The position numbers and the translations under genes were made by a program. Positions 1-8,217 of a stretch of DNA of 14,727 nt are shown in pieces (the first letter of the stretch is position 1; every line of letters begins with the position of its first letter). This DNA is from Betaproteobacteria bacterium UBA7395 (GTDB taxonomy: Bacteria > Pseudomonadota > Gammaproteobacteria > Burkholderiales > Rhodocyclaceae), in the NCBI GenBank assembly GCA_002470165.1, contig DKNF01000167.1, positions 1-14,727 of the forward strand, written 5' to 3'. The notes under the pieces were generated by a model. That model was not told where the DNA came from, did no database searches, and worked only from the letters and a program-made list of their open reading frames with translations.

Positions 1-692
1 TCGTTGCGCCCGCGCAGCAGCGCCAGCGCGCGGTGCGAGGGCATGTCGACGATGGATTCGGCGAAGTCGAACCAGTCGCGGAACTTGGCGCCTTCGGTCT
101 CCTTGCCTTCGATTACCGTCGATTTGAGCAGGCCGTGTTCCTTCAGGTAGTCGCGCAGCGTCTGCAAGAGTTGCGCGTCTTCGGCGAACTTCTCCATCAG
201 GATCTGGCGGGCGCCGTCGAGCACCGCCTTGGTGTCGGCGAAGCCGGCGTCGGCGTTGAGGTACTTCTCGGCCTCGTCTTCCGGCGTCAGCTCGGGGTTC
301 TCCAGCAGGCCGAGGGCCAACGGCTCGATCCCGGCTTCGCGGGCGATCTGCGCTTTGGTCCGGCGCTTCTGCTTGTACGGCAGGTAGAGGTCTTCGAGGC
401 GCTGCTTCGTTTCGGCGTTTTCGATCTCGCCGCGCAGTTCCGGCGTCAGCTTGCCCTGTTCCTCGATGCTGGCGAGCACCGCGCCGCGCCGGTCTTCGAG
501 TTCGCGCAGGTAACCGAGGCGTTCTTCCAGCGTGCGCAGTTGCGTGTCGTCGAGTTCGCCGGTGACTTCCTTGCGGTAGCGGGCGATGAAGGGCACGGTG
601 GCACCTTCGTCGAGCAGCTGGACGGCGGCCTTGACCTGGGCCGGACGGACGTTGAGTTCGAGGGCGATGCGGTGTTCGATGGGAGCGAGCAT
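1..692 (-). CDS. tex: Tex, S1-domain RNA-binding transcription accessory protein (N-terminal part)
   Basis: Translating the minus strand from the ATG at 692 gives an uninterrupted frame to the window edge, about 230 residues. It begins [15 protein letters not shown] and contains the Tex N-terminal signatures [10 protein letters not shown] (about residues 30-39), [22 protein letters not shown] (described here only by its core [13 protein letters not shown], about 99-111) and, at the edge, [13 protein letters not shown]. Full Tex proteins are about 770-800 residues, with the YqgF-like, helix-hairpin-helix and C-terminal S1 domains following; those lie outside the window. Tex is a cytoplasmic nucleic-acid-binding protein linked to transcription and RNA turnover. 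No clear Shine-Dalgarno precedes the ATG, so the start rests on the family N-terminus. It is divergent from fliW with 119 bp between them. Family assignment is secure. Confidence 0.93.
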   Translation of the reverse strand, partial: MLAPIEHRIALELNVRPAQVKAAVQLLDEGATVPFIARYRKEVTGELDDTQLRTLEERLGYLRELEDRRGAVLASIEEQGKLTPELRGEIENAETKQRLEDLYLPYKQKRRTKAQIAREAGIEPLALGLLENPELTPEDEAEKYLNADAGFADTKAVLDGARQILMEKFAEDAQLLQTLRDYLKEHGLLKSTVIEGKETEGAKFRDWFDFAESIVDMPSHRALALLRGRN

Positions 693-722
693 TGAAGGCG
701 ATACTGCAAAAATGGGGGGTGA

Positions 723-751
723 ATGATGCGGAATCCAAACTGAAATTACAA
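723..751 (-). promoter_or_regulatory. possible sigma-70 promoter for tex
   Basis: On the minus strand TTGTAA (746-751) and CATCAT (723-728) are separated by 17 bp; each hexamer matches 4 of 6 consensus bases. Transcription would begin near 716, giving a leader of about 24 nt before the tex ATG. This is a pattern match only. Confidence 0.3.
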
Positions 752-811
752 CTCTTGTCCGACTGGTGTAGGATGTGTTTGTAAGCATTCCAATGACAGA
801 GGAGGAAATAC

Positions 812-1252
812 ATGCAAGTTCAGACTTACCTGTTTGGTGCCGTCGATGTTTCGCCGGAAAAAGTGATTACTTTCCCGAAGGGGCTGTTCGCTTTCGAGGG
901 CAAGACCCGCTTCATGCTGGCGCACGAGGAAGGCAAGGGCGCGCCGGCCAGTTTCACGCTGCAGTCGCTGGACGAGCCGGCGCTGGCTTTCCAGATCATG
1001 GACCCGGCTGCGCTGGGTTTCAGCTATGAGCTCGAACTGACCGACGAGGAAGATGCACTGCTGCAATCGCCGGCCGCCGAGGACGTCGCCGTGATGCTGA
1101 TCCTGTACAAGCAGGAAGAAGAAGGCGCCGGCATTGCACCGAGCCTGCGCGCACCGCTGATCATCAACCTGAAGGCCCGTGTCGGCCTGCAGAAGCTGCT
1201 GGCCCAGGTGGCCACCAACGTCACGCTGTCGAATCTGGTCAGCAAGGTCTGA
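812..1252 (+). CDS. fliW: FliW, flagellar assembly factor / CsrA antagonist
   Basis: The 146-residue product has the usual FliW length and its conserved blocks: [14 protein letters not shown] near residues 20-33, [18 protein letters not shown] near 49-66, and the C-terminal [14 protein letters not shown], matching the family NLxAPIVIN-type region. In characterised species FliW binds flagellin and the translational regulator CsrA, releasing flagellin mRNA from CsrA repression; it is cytoplasmic. A strong AGGAGG at 800-805, 6 nt before the ATG, fixes the start. A longer frame opening at 775 is in another register and is not this gene. No flagellin or csrA gene is present in the window, and I see no convincing sigma-28 or sigma-54 site upstream; a sigma-70 call there would be weak. 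It is a single-gene unit ending at the terminator at 1277. Confidence 0.93.
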   Translation: MQVQTYLFGAVDVSPEKVITFPKGLFAFEGKTRFMLAHEEGKGAPASFTLQSLDEPALAFQIMDPAALGFSYELELTDEEDALLQSPAAEDVAVMLILYKQEEEGAGIAPSLRAPLIINLKARVGLQKLLAQVATNVTLSNLVSKV

Positions 1253-1276
1253 TCGCTTCCAGCCGTTAGCTAAATG

Positions 1277-1304
1277 GCCGGCCCTGCGGGGCCGGCTTTA
1301 TTTT
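1277..1304. terminator. intrinsic terminator of fliW, possibly shared with the mtfA operon
   Basis: A perfect 8-bp stem GCCGGCCC (1277-1284) / GGGCCGGC (1289-1296) with a TGCG loop is followed by TTTATTTT on the plus strand, 24 nt after the fliW stop. The hairpin also lies 16 nt beyond the mtfA stop on the other strand, where the following tract (CATTTAG) is a poor U-tract, so termination should be stronger for fliW. Confidence 0.85.
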
Positions 1305-1312
1305 GCCCGGAA

Positions 1313-2062
1313 TCAGGCGGGCAAGCGGGCCAGCGGGTCCTGGCGGAAATAGCGGCGCAGCAGGTCATAGACCGCCGGGTATTCGGCATTGACGACCTCG
1401 GGAATGCCGAAGAAGCATTCGCTGAGCACGGCGAAGAACTCGGCCGGCGCCTCGCTGGCATAGGGGTCGATGATCGTCTCTTCGCCGTCGTCCACGCGAC
1501 GGCAGAAGTCGTCGTAGGCCGGGTGGAAGATGCCTTCCCATTCACTGGCCGTGATGCCCGAATGCAGCGCCGGCATGCCATCGACGTCGCCGTTGAGCAT
1601 GTCGAGCTTGTGCGCGAATTCGTGGATGACTACGTTGTAGTCGCCGCCGGCCATCTGCACGTCGCGCCAGGACACCAGCAGCGGGCCGCCTTCCCAGGCT
1701 TCGCCGGAGAGTACGTCGTCGTATTCGTGCACGACGCCGTCGTCGTCGGCAACTTCGCGCCGAACGACGAATTCGTCGGGGTAGACGATGATGCCGACCC
1801 ATTCGCGGTAGGCGGCCAGGCCGAGCTTCAGGATGGGCAGGCAGCCCTGGGCGGCGATGGCGACGCAGATTTCATCGGTCAGTTCCAGGCCGCCGGCGGT
1901 GGAAAATTCCTTTTCCCCAAGGAAGGCTTCGCTCAGGGATTTCAGTGCCTGCCGCTCGTCTTCGTCCAGGTGCCGGAAGAAGGGCAGGCTGTCCATGGTC
2001 TGCTGCCACAAAGCCTCGGGAATGGGCTGCGGGCGGCGGCGCAGCCAGTCGAGCAGGCCCAT
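1313..2062 (-). CDS. mtfA: MtfA-family zinc metallopeptidase
   Basis: The 249-residue protein matches the MtfA (YeeI, DUF980) family. It carries the zinc site H147-E148-F-A-H151 in the segment VVIHEFAHKLDM, a likely third ligand E208 in APAEFFAVLSE, and the family ending of the type YPAVYDLLRRYFRQDP. In Escherichia coli MtfA is a cytoplasmic aminopeptidase-like enzyme that binds the glucose repressor Mlc and so affects the PTS; whether Mlc exists in this organism cannot be seen here. The length agrees with the family (about 250-265). It is the last gene of the five-gene minus-strand array: its ATG follows the stop of the transporter gene after a single base, so it is probably translationally coupled. 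Only a weak Shine-Dalgarno (AAGGG) is present. Confidence 0.92.
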   Translation of the reverse strand: MGLLDWLRRRPQPIPEALWQQTMDSLPFFRHLDEDERQALKSLSEAFLGEKEFSTAGGLELTDEICVAIAAQGCLPILKLGLAAYREWVGIIVYPDEFVVRREVADDDGVVHEYDDVLSGEAWEGGPLLVSWRDVQMAGGDYNVVIHEFAHKLDMLNGDVDGMPALHSGITASEWEGIFHPAYDDFCRRVDDGEETIIDPYASEAPAEFFAVLSECFFGIPEVVNAEYPAVYDLLRRYFRQDPLARLPA

Positions 2063-2063
2063 G

Positions 2064-2944
2064 TCAGCCCTTCTTCATGGTCAGCCAGATGCCGGCGAAA
2101 ATCAGCGCGATGCCGGCGTAGTGGTAGGCGTACGGGATTTCGCCGAGGAAGACGACCGAGAGCAGGGTGCCGAACACCGGCATCAGGTGGATGAACAGGC
2201 TGGCCTTGTTGGCACCGACTTCGGCAACGCCTCGGTTGTAGAAGATGTAGCCGACGAAGCTGGGGAATATGCCGACATAGGCCAGTGACAGCAGCGAGCC
2301 GGCATGCACGTTGATCGTCCGCCCCTGGGCCATTTCCCAGAGATAGGCCGGGAACAGCGCGGCCAGGCCGACCGCGGTGAAGGCGGCGAGCATCAGCATC
2401 GGATGCACGCCGGCCGGGCGCCAGGCCAGGCCGACCGTGTAGATGGCCCAGATGGCGACGGCAGCGAGCATCCACAGGTCGCCGGTGTTGAGTGCGAGGT
2501 GCAGCAGCAGGTCGAGGTCGCCGCGGGCGACGATGGTCAGCGCGCCGATCAGCGAGACGACGACGCCGAGCGCGGCCAGTGGCGTCAGCCGCTTGCCGAG
2601 GAAAGCCCAGGAAATGGCGATGGTGGCGACCGGGATGAAGGAGTTGAGCAACACCGCGTTGGTCGCCGTGGTCGTCTGCAAGGCCAGGTAGGCGAAGGTG
2701 TTGTAGCCGCCGACGCCGAGCAGGCCGAGGACGAGCACCGGCCGCCAGCCTTGCTTGAGCAGCTGCCACTGACTTTTCAGGTGCGGCAGTGCCAGCGGCA
2801 GGACCAGCATGAAGGCGATGGCCCAGCGCCAGAAGGCCAGGGCCATCGGCGGTACATCGGCACGGATGCCGCGACCAAGAACCATATTGCCCGACCAGAA
2901 CAGCGCGGTCAGGGTGAGCAGCAGATAGGGGTTGGTGAGGTATT

Positions 2945-2948
<4 letters not shown>
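2064..2948 (-). CDS. DMT superfamily (EamA) transporter, apparent CTG start
   Basis: This is a 294-residue inner-membrane protein with about ten hydrophobic helices in two EamA repeats (about 5-137 and 148-290). It starts [20 protein letters not shown], then NMVLGRGI, the normal N-terminus of EamA proteins, and ends [15 protein letters not shown]. EamA proteins export metabolites or amino acids; the substrate is not predictable. The homologous frame has no ATG, GTG or TTG nearby. The best start is CTG at 2948, which overlaps the gdh TGA as CTGA and has GAGGG 8 nt upstream. An in-frame start at 3338 would add about 130 residues of gdh antisense-frame junk (Arg/Pro rich), and the next internal ATG (residue 22, in NMVLGRG) would remove most of helix 1. 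Transporter identity is firm; the start codon is inferred. Confidence 0.85.
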
Positions 2949-4255
<1,307 letters not shown>

Positions 4256-4283
4256 GCTGAATCCTTTCCTTCCAGGGTTGCGT

Positions 4284-6893
4284 TCAGGCCGGCGTTGCCG
4301 CGGCGCTTTCGCGTTCGCGGCGGGCGCGCTGCATGAACCAGACCAACGCCAGCAACATCAGCGTCGGGATGAAGATCCATTCCTTGTCCGGCCGGCCCGG
4401 GTTCGGTACCTCGATATGCTTGAGGTTGAACCCTTGCTCAAGACCGAGCTTTTCCGCCGGGCTGCCGAAGCGTACCGCGGCGACCTGGACCTGGTCGCCC
4501 AGCGACATCACGGTCAGGCCCATGCGGCCGAGGCGTTCGCTGGCCTTGCCCGGTTCGCCGAGCGACAGCAGTACGCCCTTGGTGATCTCCTTGCCTTCCA
4601 GCGTCAGTCCTTCGACCCAGACGCGCAGTTTGGCGTTGCGCGGGGCTTCCTCGACCAGACGGGTGAGTTCGGTCGGTGCCACTTCCTCGAACGGCGGATA
4701 GATCATGTCCATCCAGAAACCGGGGCGGAACAGGCTGAAGGTGACCAGCAACAGCAACAGCGTTTCGTGGATGCGGTTGCGGGTGACGAAGAAGCCCTGC
4801 GTTGCCGCCGCGAACATCAGGCTGGCCAGCGTCGCACTGCCGATGGTCAGGAACAGGTGGAAGGCGTCGGTGATGCCGATCAGCAGCAACTGCGTGTTGA
4901 AGATGAACATGAACGGCAGGATTGCCGTCCGCGCGCTGTAGCCGAAGGCGGTGAAGCCGGTCTTGATCGGGTCGCTCTTGGCGATACCGGCGGCAGCGTA
5001 GGAGGCGAGGCCGACCGGCGGCGTCACGTCGGCCATCAGACCGAAGTAGAAGACGAACAGATGGACGGCGATCAGCGGCACGAGCAGGCCGGTTTGTGCG
5101 CCGAGTTCGACGATCACCGGGGCCATCAGCGTCGACACGACGATGTAGTTGGCGGTGGTCGGCAGGCCCATGCCGAGGATCAGCGAGATCAGCGCGACCA
5201 GCACCAGCATGACCATCAGGTTGCCGCCGGACAGCAGTTCGACAAGTTCGGTCATGGCCAGGCCGACGCCGGTCAGCGTCACGGTACCGACGATGACGCC
5301 GGCCGTGGCGGTGGCGATGCCGATGCCGATCATGTTGCGGGCACCGGTGACCAGGCCGTCGAAGAGGTCCTTGAAGCCCTGGCGACCGGCGGCGACAAAC
5401 TCGCCCTGGCCGCGGAAGAAGGCGAACAGCGGCCGCTGGGTGACCAGGATGAACATCAGGAACAGCGTCGCGTAGAACGCCGACAGCGCGGGCGAGAGTT
5501 GTTCGACCATCAGGTTCCAGACCAGCGCGGCGACCGGCAGCAGGAAGTGCAGGCCGGACTTCAGCGTCGGCCCGATTTCCGGCAGGTATTCCATCTTCTC
5601 GTCCGGCTTGTCCATGTGCAGTTCCGGATAGCGGGCGGCAAAGCGGACGATGGCGATGTAGGCACCGAGCATCAGCAGACCGACGATGAAGAAGGCGGCG
5701 TCGCCGGCCAGATCCTTGATCCAGCCAAAACCGAAGTAGATGATCGCCGACAGGATGACCAGACCGGAGACGGTCATCAGCGTCGAGGTCATGGCTTTCT
5801 GCCAGGGCAGCGGTTCGCGTCGCGGCAGGCCCTGCAGCTTCATCTTCAGGGCTTCCAGGTGCACGATGTAGAACAGTGCGATGTAGGAAATCAGCGCCGG
5901 GACCAGTGCGTGCTTCATCACTTCGACGTAGGAGATGCCGACGTATTCGACCATCAGGAAGGCGGCGGCACCCATCACCGGCGGCATGATCTGACCGTTG
6001 ACCGACGACGAGACTTCGACCGAGGCCGCCTGGTCGGCGCGGTAGCCGACGCTCTTCATCAAGGGGATGGTGAAGGTGCCGGTGGTCACGACGTTGGCGA
6101 TCGACGAGCCGGAAATCAGGCCGGTACTGGCCGAAGCGACCACCGCGGCTTTGGCCGGGCCGCCCTTCATGTGGCCGAGCAGGGCAATCGCCGACTTGAT
6201 GAAGTAATTGCCGGCGCCGGCCGTTTCGAGCAGCGCGCCGAACAGGACGAAGAGGAAGATGAAGCTGGCCGAAACACCGAGCGCCACGCCGAAGACGCCT
6301 TCGGTGGTCAGCCAGATGTGGCTCATGCCCTTGGCCAGCGAGGCGCCGCGGTGGGCGATGACATCGGGCATGTACTGGCCGAAGAAGATGTAGATCAGGA
6401 AGCAGATGGCGAGGATCACCATCGGCAGGCCCAGCGCGCGGCGGGCGGCTTCGAGCAGCAGGATCAGGCCGACTACGGCGACGGCCAGGTCGAGGTCGGT
6501 GGGCATGCCGGGGCGTTGCGCCAGCTCGTTGTAGAACAGGAACAGGTAACTGGCGCAGAAGGCCGCGACGGCAGCAAGCAGCCAGTCGATGGCCGGCACG
6601 TAGGCCCGCGGCGAACGTTTCCACGCCGGGTAGGCGGCAAACGCGAGGAAGACGGCGAAACCGAGGTGGATGGCGCGCGACTGGGTATCGTTGAGGACGA
6701 AAATGCCGAGCGAGAAGGGTAGCGGCGAGGCGATCCATAACTGGAACAGCGACCAGGCCAGCGCGATGGCGACCAGCAGCTGGGCGGCGATGCCGGTCGG
6801 TTTTCGACCGCCGGTATCGGCTTCGGCGACGATTTGCTTGAGCTGTTCGTCGCTCAGTTCATGAATGGTGTCTTTTTTGTCCGAGCTTGTCAT
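4284..6893 (-). CDS. TRAP transporter fused permease (DctQ-DctM, TAXI type) with C-terminal DUF3394 region
   Basis: The 869-residue inner-membrane protein has a short charged cytoplasmic N-terminus (1-30), a DctQ-like four-helix part (about 35-160), and a long DctM-type permease (about 180-690). The permease includes the TRAP signatures [13 protein letters not shown] near 217, [36 protein letters not shown] and [13 protein letters not shown] near 571. After about residue 700 comes [23 protein letters not shown] and a soluble region that fits DUF3394, with a PDZ-like stretch [15 protein letters not shown] near 805, then a last helix (about 840-857). TAXI-family TRAP systems are secondary transporters driven by an ion gradient and supplied by a periplasmic binding protein, encoded just upstream here. 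Glutamate is a reasonable substrate given the adjacent gdh and glutamate-binding TAXI proteins elsewhere, but this is inference. The Shine-Dalgarno before the ATG is weak (GGGGGAACC). Confidence 0.93.
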   Translation of the reverse strand: MTSSDKKDTIHELSDEQLKQIVAEADTGGRKPTGIAAQLLVAIALAWSLFQLWIASPLPFSLGIFVLNDTQSRAIHLGFAVFLAFAAYPAWKRSPRAYVPAIDWLLAAVAAFCASYLFLFYNELAQRPGMPTDLDLAVAVVGLILLLEAARRALGLPMVILAICFLIYIFFGQYMPDVIAHRGASLAKGMSHIWLTTEGVFGVALGVSASFIFLFVLFGALLETAGAGNYFIKSAIALLGHMKGGPAKAAVVASASTGLISGSSIANVVTTGTFTIPLMKSVGYRADQAASVEVSSSVNGQIMPPVMGAAAFLMVEYVGISYVEVMKHALVPALISYIALFYIVHLEALKMKLQGLPRREPLPWQKAMTSTLMTVSGLVILSAIIYFGFGWIKDLAGDAAFFIVGLLMLGAYIAIVRFAARYPELHMDKPDEKMEYLPEIGPTLKSGLHFLLPVAALVWNLMVEQLSPALSAFYATLFLMFILVTQRPLFAFFRGQGEFVAAGRQGFKDLFDGLVTGARNMIGIGIATATAGVIVGTVTLTGVGLAMTELVELLSGGNLMVMLVLVALISLILGMGLPTTANYIVVSTLMAPVIVELGAQTGLLVPLIAVHLFVFYFGLMADVTPPVGLASYAAAGIAKSDPIKTGFTAFGYSARTAILPFMFIFNTQLLLIGITDAFHLFLTIGSATLASLMFAAATQGFFVTRNRIHETLLLLLVTFSLFRPGFWMDMIYPPFEEVAPTELTRLVEEAPRNAKLRVWVEGLTLEGKEITKGVLLSLGEPGKASERLGRMGLTVMSLGDQVQVAAVRFGSPAEKLGLEQGFNLKHIEVPNPGRPDKEWIFIPTLMLLALVWFMQRARRERESAAATPA

Positions 6894-6930
6894 GCTGCGG
6901 TTCCCCCAGAATTTCGGGCTGATGTAAACG

Positions 6931-6957
6931 CAGCAAGACGCCAGCGGCGCCTTGCTG
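6931..6957 (-). promoter_or_regulatory. intercistronic hairpin 2, upstream of the TRAP permease gene
   Basis: In the transcript sense the 12-nt arms CAGCAAGGCGCC and GGCGTCTTGCTG pair completely, with one G-U, around a GCT loop. It is followed by CGTTTACATC rather than a U-tract, so it looks like an mRNA-stabilising or attenuating hairpin rather than a full terminator. It ends 37 nt before the permease ATG. Confidence 0.65.
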
Positions 6958-6970
6958 TAGGTGTTTCACT

Positions 6971-7006
6971 GGCCGGCATCGTCAGGACGCCCGGACGACA
7001 CCGGCC
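6971..7006 (-). promoter_or_regulatory. intercistronic hairpin 1, just after the binding-protein stop codon
   Basis: In the transcript sense 13-nt arms GGCCGGTGTCGTC and GACGATGCCGGCC pair with two G-U wobbles around a 10-nt loop. It starts 10 nt after the TAA of the TAXI binding-protein gene. There is no U-tract. A 3-prime stem loop in this position commonly protects the upstream binding-protein message from exonucleases. Confidence 0.65.
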
Positions 7007-7016
7007 TCGGGTCGGA

Positions 7017-7985
7017 TTACATCCAGCCCTTTTCCTTGTAGTACTTGACCGCGCCGTTGTGCAGCGGGGCCGACAGACCGTCCTTGATCATCGTCTTCGG
7101 GTCGAGGTTGCCGAAAGCCGGGTGCAGCTTCTTGAACTCTTCGAAGTTCTCGAACACGGACTTGACCAGCGTGTAGACGACCTCGTCCGGTACCTTGGCC
7201 GACGAAACGATGCTGGCGACGACGCCGAAGGTCGTGGTCGGGTTCGGGTTGTTGGCGTACATGCCGCCCGGGATGGTGGCCTTGGCGTAGTACGGATAGG
7301 TGGCGATCAGCTTGTCGACACCGGGGCCGGTGACATTGACCAGCTTGGCGCCGCAGGTCGTGGTGACGTCCTGGATGTTGGCGGCCGGGTGTCCGACGAC
7401 GAAGGCGAAGCCGTCGATCTTGTTGTCGCACAGGGCGGCGCCGTGCTCGTCAGGCTTCAGTTCGGAAACCAGCGAGAAGTCGGCGTTCTTCATGTTGATC
7501 GCCGGCAGCAGGACTTCCATGGTGGCGCGCTGGCCGGAGCCGGGAACGCCGATGTTGAAACGCTTGCCCTTGAAGTCCTCGAACTTGGCGACGTTGGCTT
7601 CCTTGCGCGAAGCGATGGTCAGCGGCTCCGGATGCAGCGCGAAGACGGCGCGCAGGTCGCCCATCGCACCGCCGTCCTTGAACTGGTTCAGGCCCTTGAC
7701 GGCGTTGAACTGGACGTCGGATTGCGAGACGCCGAAATCGAGTTCGCCGGCCTTGATGGTATTGACGTTGTAGACCGAGCCGCCGGTGCTTTCGACCGAA
7801 CAGCGGATGCCGTGCTTGGCGCGGTCCTTGTTCATCAGGCGGCAGATGGCGCCGCCGGCCGCGTAATAGACACCGGTGACGCCGCCGGTACCGATGGTGA
7901 CGAATTTCTGCTGGGCTTGTGCCGGGGTGGCACCGAGCGTGCCGATGATGGCCAGAGAGGCGGCCAGTGCGGTGATTTTCTTCAT
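7017..7985 (-). CDS. TAXI-family TRAP transporter solute-binding protein
   Basis: The 322-residue protein starts with a classic Sec signal peptide (K2-K3, hydrophobic 4-20, TPAQA then QQ), so cleavage after A24 is expected. The mature start [21 protein letters not shown] is the TAXI signature region; later blocks include [31 protein letters not shown] and the C-terminal [14 protein letters not shown]. The length agrees with TAXI proteins (about 310-330). It is periplasmic and delivers ligand to the fused permease encoded next. Structurally characterised TAXI proteins bind glutamate or glutamine, and gdh follows in this operon, so glutamate is the leading guess. Three cysteines (one in GAIC, one in IRCSVES, one in AALCDNK) plus one in TTCGAK are retained in the mature part. 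AAGGAG, 7 nt before the ATG, supports the start. It is the first gene of the operon. Confidence 0.94.
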   Translation of the reverse strand: MKKITALAASLAIIGTLGATPAQAQQKFVTIGTGGVTGVYYAAGGAICRLMNKDRAKHGIRCSVESTGGSVYNVNTIKAGELDFGVSQSDVQFNAVKGLNQFKDGGAMGDLRAVFALHPEPLTIASRKEANVAKFEDFKGKRFNIGVPGSGQRATMEVLLPAINMKNADFSLVSELKPDEHGAALCDNKIDGFAFVVGHPAANIQDVTTTCGAKLVNVTGPGVDKLIATYPYYAKATIPGGMYANNPNPTTTFGVVASIVSSAKVPDEVVYTLVKSVFENFEEFKKLHPAFGNLDPKTMIKDGLSAPLHNGAVKYYKEKGWM

Positions 7986-8092
7986 GTTTTCTCCTTACGG
8001 GTGACGTAAAAGGTTTGTCTCTTGATGCCGCTTCGGCTTGTGGCCATGGGCAAGTCGGCCGATGCGGGGCACAACGTCGTTCACGGTCCCAC

Positions 8093-8121
8093 AGAATACG
8101 GGGGTGGGGGAGTAGGGTAAA
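8093..8121 (-). promoter_or_regulatory. possible sigma-70 promoter of the TAXI-TRAP/gdh operon
   Basis: On the minus strand TTTACC (8116-8121) and TATTCT (8093-8098) are 17 bp apart, each with 4 of 6 consensus matches. Transcription would start near 8086, leaving a leader of about 100 nt. The spacer is extremely C-rich on this strand (G-rich on the other). Confidence 0.4.
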
Positions 8122-8180
8122 CCCCGATTTTCCCGGTGCTGAACATTCTTGTGACAGTCTGTAAGCACGCTTCCCGGTCT

Positions 8181-8210
8181 CTGTCTTTCCTGATGACTGA
8201 GACCTATAAT
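8181..8210 (+). promoter_or_regulatory. promoter of relA with consensus -10, predicted leaderless start
   Basis: A perfect TATAAT at 8205-8210 lies only 7 bp before the relA ATG. The -35 is poor (CTGTCT at 8181-8186, 18-bp spacer, 3 of 6). Initiation 6-8 bp after the -10 would fall on or beside the A of the ATG. A 6-bp inverted repeat GGTCTC (8176-8181) / GAGACC (8199-8204) brackets the core promoter. Confidence 0.5.
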
Positions 8211-8217
8211 TGCGCCC

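Noticed and set aside
740..811. Flagellar sigma-28 or sigma-54 promoter for fliW
   Set aside because: I looked for TAAA-N15-GCCGATAA and TGGC-N8-TGC style elements and found no convincing match; only a very weak sigma-70-like TTACAA/TAGGAT pair exists.
775..1029. Alternative start or ORF before fliW
   Set aside because: It is in a different register from the FliW frame; the AGGAGG at 800 clearly serves the ATG at 812.
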